Shown here one piece after another: positions 1 to 5,087 of a stretch of DNA of 5,087 bases. The position numbers were made by a program, and so were the translations under genes. Below the pieces are notes generated by a model. That model saw only the letters and a list, made by a program, of their open reading frames with translations. It was not told the origin of the DNA and did not search any database. Location of the stretch: contig JAGLJD010000001.1 of NCBI GenBank assembly GCA_023142625.1, positions 1 through 5,087 on the forward strand, written 5' to 3'. Every line of letters starts with the position of its first letter. Positions within the stretch are counted from its first letter, which is position 1. This DNA comes from Candidatus Parcubacteria bacterium. GTDB lineage: Bacteria > Patescibacteriota > Patescibacteriia > JAACEG01.

Positions 1-109
1 ATACACCTGTTACATTATTTGGCGTAGATACTGTAAAAAACGAATTAGTAGATTGATTAATTTCAACCTTACCTAAAGCAAAATTTGCTGGGGTTACTGT
101 TATTGACAT
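1..109 (-). CDS. 5' end of a beta-rich protein of unknown function (partial, runs off left edge)
   Basis: An ATG at 107-109 opens a frame that reaches the left edge without a stop, giving 36 residues. It starts MSITVTPANFALGKVEINQS and continues with Ser/Thr/Asn/Val-rich strand-like sequence. The pattern (T-P-x-x-F-x-L-G-x-V, then a polar turn, then alternating hydrophobics ending TPNNVTG) resembles the first strands of immunoglobulin-like ASH or choice-of-anchor-D domains, but 36 residues cannot settle this. There is no signal peptide; the protein begins directly with the beta segment. It lies 34 bp after the stop of the two-helix membrane protein at 144-650, on the same strand and with no terminator between them, so the two are probably co-transcribed. 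The leader is almost pure A/T and has no Shine-Dalgarno sequence. That this is a real gene is likely from the clean start, the protein-like composition and the operon position; the function is unknown. Confidence 0.6.
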   Translation of the reverse strand, partial: MSITVTPANFALGKVEINQSTNSFFTVSTPNNVTGV

Positions 110-143
110 ACTTTATTAATTAAATAAAATTATTTTTTTAATA

Positions 144-650
144 TTATTTTTTATCTTTCTTTGGGAATAGTGTATCTAAAGTAATAAAATAAAATATTTT
201 TCTGATAACCTCAAAAACTAAAGCGGTTATTGCAATAATAAGAATTGACCAAAATATCGCATGTCCATAGGTAATCACATTTACTTTCTTTAATTTTGCA
301 TTAAAGATATTTGAACCTGTATCAAGTAGTACTTGGGTTGACGATTTTAATAAACCACAACCTTCTGTTGCGACTGTCATTACGCTCCAATCATTTGGAG
401 CCTGACTTGAACGCCAATTTTCAGGATCAGGTACTTCGGCATACCGATTAACAAAAATATTTTTGTCTTGATATGCAAAAAAAGTTTCCTTATTCCCAAA
501 ATGGCACTTTACTTCAAAATCAGTCTGATGATTACCTACTGAATCAAAATTACTATAAACAGTTATTAAAGAAATCAACAAAAAGAAACCAATGTAAATT
601 ACAATTAATAATCTATAATACCATTTAGATCTTAATGTAGCTTTAGTCAT
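144..650 (-). CDS. two-helix membrane protein of unknown function
   Basis: This encodes 168 residues from ATG (648-650) to TAA. A basic N-terminus (TLRSKWYYR) precedes a hydrophobic helix at about residues 13-33. A polar segment of about 95 residues (34-128) follows, then a second helix at about 130-156 and a lysine-rich tail (FPKKDKK). By the positive-inside rule both ends are cytoplasmic and the central segment is outside. That outer segment has two cysteines (C49, C98) that could form a disulfide, and tryptophans in PENWRSS and NDWSV. I do not recognise a family. Similar small proteins with an RSKWYYR-type start followed by a membrane helix occur in Patescibacteria, but that is recollection, not a search. 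No Shine-Dalgarno sequence precedes the ATG. The start codon lies only 4 bp from the inverted-repeat segment at 655-835, so any promoter of its own must lie in or across that segment. By eye its G+C is lower than that of the gene at 879-1448. Confidence 0.8.
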   Translation of the reverse strand: MTKATLRSKWYYRLLIVIYIGFFLLISLITVYSNFDSVGNHQTDFEVKCHFGNKETFFAYQDKNIFVNRYAEVPDPENWRSSQAPNDWSVMTVATEGCGLLKSSTQVLLDTGSNIFNAKLKKVNVITYGHAIFWSILIIAITALVFEVIRKIFYFITLDTLFPKKDKK

Positions 651-878
651 ACATTAGATTAACACAAGCAATTAACTTTTATAAATCAGCACTCTAAAAT
701 TAAATAGGCTTAGGCATCGTTGCGATAACTTTATTTCGTTTTTTATAAGAATAAATGATAAGTTTGATAAAAATAATATTTTTTTCGCAATAAAACGATT
801 ATAGAGCCTAAATGCTAATTACTTGTGTTAGTCTATTTAGTTTAATTATAAGTTTAAAAATCATTTTGTTTAAAATTT
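651..878. other. intergenic region, AT-rich, no gene seen
   Basis: These 228 bp separate the stop of the SPFH gene from the start of the two-helix membrane protein. No open frame of useful length is present on either strand. Most of it is occupied by the inverted-repeat-bounded segment at 655-835. On the minus strand, TTTATAAAAG (about 674-683) is a possible -10 region for the 144-650 gene, but I see no convincing -35 partner, so no promoter is called. Next to the SPFH stop (852-883) there is a weak A/T-only inverted repeat (GTTTAAAAAT / ATTTTTAAC), too AT-rich and without a clear U-tract to call a terminator. Confidence 0.6.
655..835. repeat. AT-rich segment bounded by 22-bp imperfect inverted repeats (MITE-like)
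   Basis: The arms are 655-676 and 814-835. The left arm core is TAACACAAGCAATTA and the right arm reads TAATTACTTGTGTTA, so the full arms match at 19 of 22 positions. All three mismatches are transitions. Outer ends read TAGA...TCTA, so a TA dinucleotide sits at each boundary. Nested partial complementarity continues inside: TAGGCT at 705-710 pairs with AGCCTA at 805-810, and ATCGTTGCG at 716-724 partly matches the reverse complement of 786-799. The 181-bp segment encodes nothing. It could be a small non-autonomous element of the TA-targeting (IS630/Tc1-mariner-like) kind, a decayed hairpin, or a regulatory structure. The repeat is seen directly; its mobile nature is inference. Confidence 0.45.
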
Positions 879-1448
879 TTAACCTTTCATCGCCTTGATT
901 TCGCTTAATAGGATATTTTCGACTAGAATTCCGCGCTGATAAAAAATGCGTTCCAGTTCCTGCTTTAATTGCGTTTCAACCTCGTCGCGCATAAAAGATA
1001 TAATGTCCCTTAAATCATATTTGGAAGAAATTAAACGGACACGGCTTCTCACGGTCGGGCGGATAATTTTTTCAACAAACTCCTCCCCGATATTCTGCCA
1101 GATATGCGGGATTTGATCGACATCAAGCCGAAGCAGTATTGTCCCCTCAATCAATGCCGTTTTGCCGTCCTTTGACACAATTTTAATAGGCTCGTCGCCC
1201 ATTAATTTTATTTTTCTAATATCAAAAGTGCCGCTAATATTGTATTCTAAAGTCTGCGTGTTAAAAAGTTTCGCTTTCTGCCAAAAAGGAACTTTCAGGT
1301 GCAGTCCAGGTCTTAATACTTTTTTTAAAACCCCCCGTCCTAAATCATATACGCAAGCGACATACCCTGGCGGAACCTTGATAAAAAACCCTTTTAAGAC
1401 ATCCTCCATTACAAAGGAATACATCATTTTGTCTATTTGTTCAGACAT
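879..1448 (-). CDS. short prohibitin-like SPFH/band 7 domain protein
   Basis: This encodes 189 residues from the ATG at 1446-1448. An in-frame TTG at 1472 would add eight residues (MIFKLLYF), but neither start has a Shine-Dalgarno sequence, so the ATG is preferred. The band 7 fold starts at residue 25 with VPPGYVACVYDLGRGV, then LRPGLHLKVPFWQKAKLFNT, matching the prohibitin opening (I/V-P-x-G...G-L-H-x-x-x-P). The middle has the GEEFVEKIIRPTVRSRVR segment (121-138), comparable to the prohibitin GE-(D/E)-Y/F-x-E-x-x-x-P motif, and the domain ends with RGILVENILLSEIK. SPFH proteins form large membrane-attached rings that organise membranes and regulate proteases such as FtsH. This one lacks the usual N-terminal membrane helix and stops directly after the band 7 core, where prohibitins continue with a long coiled coil (family usually about 270-300 residues). 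It follows the terminator at 1478-1528, so it needs its own promoter or readthrough. Its codons look richer in G/C (TCC, GTC, CGC, GCG) than those of the genes to its left. Confidence 0.85.
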   Translation of the reverse strand: MSEQIDKMMYSFVMEDVLKGFFIKVPPGYVACVYDLGRGVLKKVLRPGLHLKVPFWQKAKLFNTQTLEYNISGTFDIRKIKLMGDEPIKIVSKDGKTALIEGTILLRLDVDQIPHIWQNIGEEFVEKIIRPTVRSRVRLISSKYDLRDIISFMRDEVETQLKQELERIFYQRGILVENILLSEIKAMKG

Positions 1449-1477
1449 AAAATATAATAATTTAAAAATCAAAATAC

Positions 1478-1528
1478 AAAAACTCTGTCACAATGAATTC
1501 CATCCCATGGCTGGAATTTATTGTGACA
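1478..1528 (-). terminator. intrinsic terminator of the LamG-yidC operon
   Basis: On the minus strand a hairpin begins 3 nt after the YidC stop codon. The arms TGTCACAATAAATTCCA (1528-1512) and TGGAATTCATTGTGACA (1502-1486) pair at 16 of 17 positions, with a 9-nt loop (GCCATGGGA) between them. The second arm is followed by GAG and then TTTTT (1482-1478), and the T-rich stretch continues (GTATTTTG). Stem length, position and U-tract fit a rho-independent terminator. It isolates the SPFH gene at 879-1448 from the upstream operon, at least partly. On the plus strand the hairpin has no following T-tract, so it is directional. Confidence 0.85.
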
Positions 1529-1531
1529 AGT

Positions 1532-2233
1532 TTATTTCGCATCTTTAAACTTTAACGCTTTGATAAATAATCTTAATATTATTGATACAATAATGGTAAA
1601 AAAAATAGATGTCAAGATAAAAATTGATTTTACGGACGGCAAAACAGCTAAAATCGCAAAAGCGCTTAACGGAAATAAAAAACTAAAAGCAACATCGGAT
1701 TTGGTTAAAATATTTTTTATTCTCCTCTGTGTTAAAAAAATTTCTAAAAACAGAATAATGCCGACCAATACGGCTAAATATAAATTTCGCTCTCCTAAAT
1801 TAATACCTAAAAAACTCAGATTAATAAAATCTGGCTTGATAATATTCAGATACAGATCGTCCAGTTTATTATTAATTCCTCCTAAAAAAACTTGGTAAAG
1901 CGCCACTAAAACTATACCCTGAACAGCCAGCATTATCGCCTTCGCCCACGGCCTGATCTTATACTTTTTCATTACCCGCCTTATCTCCTCTTTTGCCTTT
2001 TCCTGATCATATTGATAATCTTTATTAATAACGGCAACTTCTTGATTTAAAAACTCATAGCGAATTTTATTCCGCTGGGCAAAAAACGAAAAAGGCAATA
2101 GGAAAATCCTTAAAATAACGGTTAAATAAATAACCGCTAATCCTAAACTGTAAATATCATTATGCTGATAAAGTATAATCAATAAATTAAACAGCGGCTG
2201 ATATAAAAAACTGTGCCAAATATCTAAAAACAT
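1532..2233 (-). CDS. yidC: YidC/Oxa1-family membrane protein insertase, compact and divergent
   Basis: This encodes 233 residues from ATG (2231-2233) to TAA. YidC/Oxa1 proteins insert membrane proteins from the cytoplasmic side, alone or with the Sec translocon. The N-terminal amphipathic segment (residues 8-22, LYQPLFNLLIILYQ) is a YidC hallmark. Five predicted membrane helices follow: about 29-51, 97-117, 150-168, 181-198 and 203-224. The first contains TVILRIFLLPFS with Arg42 where the family has its conserved hydrophilic-groove arginine. Between helices 1 and 2 lies the charged cytoplasmic hairpin (52-96), ending KKYKIRPW, then QGIVLVALYQVF, which parallels the usual YKVNP...Q-I-P-I-F-x-A-L-Y. 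The N-P and G-C-L-P signatures are replaced, so it is divergent. The large periplasmic domain of Gram-negative YidC is absent. It starts 15 bp after the LamG/fn3 gene and is not in the usual rpmH-rnpA neighbourhood, so it may be a second copy dedicated to local cargo (inference). No Shine-Dalgarno sequence is seen. Confidence 0.85.
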   Translation of the reverse strand: MFLDIWHSFLYQPLFNLLIILYQHNDIYSLGLAVIYLTVILRIFLLPFSFFAQRNKIRYEFLNQEVAVINKDYQYDQEKAKEEIRRVMKKYKIRPWAKAIMLAVQGIVLVALYQVFLGGINNKLDDLYLNIIKPDFINLSFLGINLGERNLYLAVLVGIILFLEIFLTQRRIKNILTKSDVAFSFLFPLSAFAILAVLPSVKSIFILTSIFFTIIVSIILRLFIKALKFKDAK

Positions 2234-2248
2234 AAATTCTGTAAATTA

Positions 2249-5087
2249 TTAAAACCCTACTTCTTTCCATTCTGGCAATGCCGGACACGGCTGAATTTTT
2301 AATTGATTAGAATCGGTAGTTTCTAGTCCAACTTCCAGCGGCTCAACTTCCAGAATATAATAATATGTTCCGCCTGGAGTAAAGCCGTCCGAATTAATTT
2401 CTCTATAATAATATCTCTTATTAGTTAAATTATAACATTTAAGCTGGCTTCCGCTTCCGTCGCAGAAAAAACTCGCGTCGCAATCCGTATGGCAGCAATT
2501 ATCAGCATCAGCGCAAAACAGATTATTATCACTATCGCAATTTCCAGCGCCTGCTCCATCGCTTATAGTAGAAAAACCGCCGCATCCTCCGTCCGCGCTA
2601 TAATCAACACAGCGGCAGGCAGACAAAGTTTCTTCTAATGTTTCTTTCGGCGATGTTTTTATTCCGCTGTAAACTTCATAAGCGGTAGCGTTTTCTTTAA
2701 ATAAATAATTTTCGCTTCGTTTCCACTTTAAAGATATTTTTTCACAACTTAACAGATCTTTTTGCAAAACAGACGGACCAGGCGGACATTTTGGAGTTTG
2801 AACCGTAATAAATGATGTAGTCGCGCTGCCAGCCGGATTCCATGATACTATTTTCCAGCAATAATCATTCTCTTCATTTAATCCTAAGGAGTCAGTATAA
2901 CTTCTTGCGACATTTTGGTTAGAAGGCGATAAATTGCCGCTAATATTGATATAATTTACGCATCCAGCATCATCTGCGCGATAGGCTTGAAAATAAAATT
3001 CTCCCGCGCTTTCATCTGAGCCGTCTCCTATATAACCGATATCAGTTCCATCTGTCCATGTCAAGGTTACATCCTCGCAATTTATAGCTCCAAAACCAAA
3101 ATTTTGAGCCGCCATAGGCGTATTGCCGCAAATTTTAACAGTATCTCCTATTAAATCAGTAGAAGTGCTAACACCGCCCCAGCCAACCGACTTAACATCA
3201 TAAAAACAGTCTTCTCCGATATATTCTTCTGATAAATGAGCGATATAAGTTATGCTGCTTGTTGTATAAATTATGTCGGAATTATCAGGATCGTAATTGT
3301 TATAGCCAACCTCATCAATAGTGCTGTCATAATCATAACCATCGCCACAATCTTTCCAAATTATATATTGAAAAGTATTGGCTGTCCTGTCCCAATCCAA
3401 CACCATAGAAGCCCCGTCAATAAAACTAATAATGCAATTATTGCTGTCGCAATCAGCATTTTCATTGCACGCCTCACCGTCGTTTGCTCCTCCGTCGCAA
3501 TACCCGTAACAATCCGTCGCGACTAAAAAATTTCCAGGAATTTCAGGAACTGCCCCACAATCAGGCGCAGTAATTTCATTAAGATCAGATTCGTTAAATC
3601 CGCCAGACCCAATGCCGATTAAATAATATTTATATTGAACATTAGCCACTATATCCGAATCAACTCCTTTAGAATCCGTTCCAATATAATTATAGGAATT
3701 AAAACTGTCTTGACTATCTAAAATGTCAAGAACATTCAATCTAGTTCCTTGATCGGTTCTCCAAATTTCATAATAATCAGTATTATTGTCTTCAGGCTGC
3801 CTGTTCCATTTAATTTCTATATACGGCTCTCTCGGTGAACTATTATCGCATTCGCCAGTAATAGAGCTTATAATCGGTTTTAACGGTGTGTTATAACAAA
3901 CAACAGGCGTTGTTGTTGAAACAGTATCTGAAATATTATAACTGCCATTATTACCTCGAGATATAACATAATAATTATAAATTGTGTCTAATGACACTAT
4001 TGTGTCAGTATGATTATAGGTCAAAGAATCGTCGTCGGTTATATTAAATATAAATCCTTTATTTATTTCATATAAATCATAAGAATTAGCATCATCAGAA
4101 TCGCTCCATATTATCTTAATTTCCGGCTGATCTTCATTGCAGTTCGGAATCGGCTCTTCTAAAGTAGGCTTTGTCGGAGCGTCGCAATTTGGAATTCCTA
4201 AACTTATCGGGTTTGAGTCAACGCCGCTAAAAATCGGATTTTTCGGATTTGACCTTAAAATAAAAGAATAGGTATTGCCTTCAAAAAATTCGCCTAATAT
4301 TTTTTCAAAATCAATATATTCTTTCTCGTCGCTTAAAATATAATTCTCGGCTGTTGTTGAAGTTGAACTTCCGTCAATTAAAACTTCATAATCGCTTACA
4401 CTGTCAGGAAAAAAATCATACCATTTTAAATTAGCAAAAGCGTCTATTCCGCCAAAACCGTCCGGCTCGCAGCGCGCTTCGCTCTCTATTAAAACCGCGG
4501 CAAACGGATTGCAAGCGCTATTTGGGTCATTAAAAAATATATTGCCGCTTGTTCCTTGGGCGCATCCGCCTAAATTACAAGCTTTAATATAATAATCAAA
4601 ACTGTTTCCTAAATAAACCCCTGTTGCTGCGTTAATAATATTATAGTCTTTATAAGAATTAGTTGTAGGCGATAAATAATTCAATTCTCCTTTTTGATAA
4701 TTAGCTAAAATTTCCGAACCGCTTAAACCGCGATTTAAAATTCTTACTTCGTCAATAAGACCTTTAAAATAACTAAAAGAAAAATTCACATAAAATTTGC
4801 CTAAAACAAGACCTAAATCAGAACTTCCTATAGTGCCAGTGCTTGTATTGGCTTGTTTTATTCCATCTACATAAAGATAATTTACTCCATTTCTGCGAAC
4901 TACGACAACATGATGCCAATTTTCATCTGTATAACTCACATCAGAATAGATTAGACTATATGAACCACTAGAACTATCCATAAGATAAAAAGCGAACTTA
5001 TTATTCCAAGCTTTAAGCAATCCATATCCATTATATGGACTATATCTTAATTTACTTACAATACCCTGCCAAGTTCCGTTCGCGGTG
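2249..5087 (-). CDS. giant LamG / fibronectin-III-like secreted or surface protein (3' part; start beyond right edge)
   Basis: The frame is open to the right edge: 945 complete codons are visible (residue 1 = codon 5084-5086) and it ends at TAA 2249-2251. An in-frame TTG at 5018-5020 falls in the middle of LamG sequence and is not the start. Residues 1-138 are a LamG/concanavalin A-like domain (TWQGIVSK, ENWHHVVVVRRNGVNYLYVDG, FKGLIDEVRILNRGLSGSEI). A half module follows (FDYYIKACNLGGC), then six fibronectin-III-like modules between Cys192 and Cys934, each with a B-strand Trp (W222, 327, 427, 565, 677, 788). Inserts of five Cys (526-551) and ten Cys (824-884) interrupt modules 4 and 6. Thirty-three cysteines in all suggest an exported, oxidised protein, probably an adhesin or carbohydrate-binding surface protein. 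There is no C-terminal LPXTG motif or membrane anchor; it ends CPALPEWKEVGF. It is probably co-transcribed with yidC 15 bp downstream. The function is inferred from domains only. Confidence 0.9.
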   Translation of the reverse strand, partial: TANGTWQGIVSKLRYSPYNGYGLLKAWNNKFAFYLMDSSSGSYSLIYSDVSYTDENWHHVVVVRRNGVNYLYVDGIKQANTSTGTIGSSDLGLVLGKFYVNFSFSYFKGLIDEVRILNRGLSGSEILANYQKGELNYLSPTTNSYKDYNIINAATGVYLGNSFDYYIKACNLGGCAQGTSGNIFFNDPNSACNPFAAVLIESEARCEPDGFGGIDAFANLKWYDFFPDSVSDYEVLIDGSSTSTTAENYILSDEKEYIDFEKILGEFFEGNTYSFILRSNPKNPIFSGVDSNPISLGIPNCDAPTKPTLEEPIPNCNEDQPEIKIIWSDSDDANSYDLYEINKGFIFNITDDDSLTYNHTDTIVSLDTIYNYYVISRGNNGSYNISDTVSTTTPVVCYNTPLKPIISSITGECDNSSPREPYIEIKWNRQPEDNNTDYYEIWRTDQGTRLNVLDILDSQDSFNSYNYIGTDSKGVDSDIVANVQYKYYLIGIGSGGFNESDLNEITAPDCGAVPEIPGNFLVATDCYGYCDGGANDGEACNENADCDSNNCIISFIDGASMVLDWDRTANTFQYIIWKDCGDGYDYDSTIDEVGYNNYDPDNSDIIYTTSSITYIAHLSEEYIGEDCFYDVKSVGWGGVSTSTDLIGDTVKICGNTPMAAQNFGFGAINCEDVTLTWTDGTDIGYIGDGSDESAGEFYFQAYRADDAGCVNYINISGNLSPSNQNVARSYTDSLGLNEENDYCWKIVSWNPAGSATTSFITVQTPKCPPGPSVLQKDLLSCEKISLKWKRSENYLFKENATAYEVYSGIKTSPKETLEETLSACRCVDYSADGGCGGFSTISDGAGAGNCDSDNNLFCADADNCCHTDCDASFFCDGSGSQLKCYNLTNKRYYYREINSDGFTPGGTYYYILEVEPLEVGLETTDSNQLKIQPCPALPEWKEVGF
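2435..2617 (-). other. Cys/Asp-rich insert with a TSP3/EF-hand-like motif
   Basis: This encodes residues 824-884 of the visible LamG/fn3 protein and contains ten cysteines in 61 residues. Residues 851-864 (DSDNNLFCADADNC; 2495-2536) place D, D and N at loop positions 1, 3 and 5, D at 12, then N-C. This matches the spacing of a thrombospondin type 3 or EF-hand calcium loop, although the usual glycine at position 6 is Leu. The insert interrupts the last fn3-like module. Calcium binding is inference. Confidence 0.55.
3434..3511 (-). other. five-Cys insert in fn3-like module 4
   Basis: This encodes residues 526-551 of the visible LamG/fn3 protein: a Cys-Gly-Asp-Asn-rich segment starting CYGYCDGGANDGEAC and ending CDSNNC, with five cysteines in 26 residues. 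It sits between the module-border cysteine (510) and the B-strand Trp (565), that is, in the A-B loop region of the module. Similar short G-x-x-N-D-G-x-x-C-x-x-x-x-D-C segments are familiar from secreted multi-domain bacterial proteins. Its function is unknown; it probably forms a small disulfide-stabilised knob. Confidence 0.5.

Larger units (their letters stand above)
2285..4513 (-). repeat. six tandem fn3-like modules with a regular cysteine pair
   Basis: Within the 945-residue visible peptide, cysteines fall in pairs: 192/206, 301/316, 397/413, 510/526, 653/670 and 767/781, with a closing Cys934. The first Cys of each pair lies at a module border, mostly followed by a proline-containing linker (CDAPTKP, CYNTPLKP, CGAVPEIP, CGNTP, CPPGP). 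The second lies 14-17 residues later, just before the B strand that ends in Trp. The modules are strongly diverged from one another at the sequence level, so this is an old protein-level repeat and not a recent DNA duplication. Confidence 0.75.

Noticed and set aside
1449..1472. TTG start giving the SPFH protein eight extra residues
   Set aside because: There is no ribosome-binding site, and the added residues are encoded by A/T-rich sequence directly after the terminator U-tract; the ATG at 1446-1448 is the simpler start.
1486..1528. TGTCACA...TGTGACA inverted repeat as an operator (CRP-like)
   Set aside because: The half sites are about 40 bp apart, and the long paired arms next to a stop codon with a following T-tract fit a terminator better.
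1162..1548. Plus-strand open frame of 128 codons
   Set aside because: It lies antisense over the well-supported SPFH gene and the terminator, has no recognisable domain, and has the composition of a shadow frame.
1560..1898. Plus-strand open frame of 112 codons
   Set aside because: It is antisense to the YidC gene, whose helices and motifs are clear; the Lys/Ile-rich product is a reverse image of membrane codons.
2249..2290. LPEWK as a sortase (LPXTG) signal
   Set aside because: There is no Thr-Gly, no hydrophobic helix and no basic tail after it.
3236..3526. Plus-strand open frame of 96 codons
   Set aside because: It is antisense to the fn3-like array, with a repetitive Ile/Val/Ala product and no domain.
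5018..5020. TTG as start codon of the LamG/fn3 gene
   Set aside because: The frame stays open upstream to the edge and those 22 codons (TWQGIVSK and onward) are typical LamG sequence, so the true start is outside the window.
1..5087. Recoded TGA (Gracilibacteria/SR1-type code)
   Set aside because: All visible genes end at TAA and read through without in-frame TGA, so nothing in the window supports an altered code.

Overview
This is an AT-rich bacterial window with every supported gene on the minus strand, so the genes read from the right edge to the left. The gene content suggests a member of the Candidate Phyla Radiation (Patescibacteria, Parcubacteria-like). The grounds are a huge secreted LamG/fibronectin-type protein with Cys/Asp-rich inserts, a minimal YidC/Oxa1 insertase, a short prohibitin-like SPFH protein, small membrane proteins of unknown function, and starts without Shine-Dalgarno sequences. 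This is inference; the window holds no rRNA, tRNA or other phylogenetic marker. All four visible stop codons are TAA, and no reading frame needs recoded TGA.

Right part (2249-5087): the 3' portion of a very large surface or secreted protein gene. Its start lies beyond the right edge; at least 945 codons are visible. It begins inside a LamG (concanavalin A-like) domain. Six tandem fibronectin-III-like modules follow, each with a regularly placed pair of cysteines. Two of the modules carry Cys-rich inserts, one with a thrombospondin-type-3/EF-hand-like Ca-binding motif.

Centre (1532-2233): 15 bp further on lies a compact five-helix YidC/Oxa1-family insertase, probably co-transcribed with the adhesin-like gene. 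A strong intrinsic terminator (about 1478-1528) begins 3 nt after its stop codon and closes this unit.

879-1448: a soluble-looking, shortened SPFH/band 7 (prohibitin-like) protein downstream of the terminator. It has no N-terminal anchor and no C-terminal coiled coil. It looks richer in G+C than its left neighbours.

Left part (1-878): a 230-bp intergenic region (651-878) contains a roughly 180-bp AT-rich segment bounded by 22-bp imperfect inverted repeats with TA at the outer ends, like a small non-autonomous element. Then come a two-helix membrane protein of unknown function (144-650) and the first 36 codons of a beta-rich protein (1-109) that runs off the left edge.

A plausible reading is a cell-surface module: a giant adhesin-like protein and a dedicated or paralogous insertase in one operon, followed by a separately controlled membrane-organising protein. 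The functional link is inferred from gene order only.
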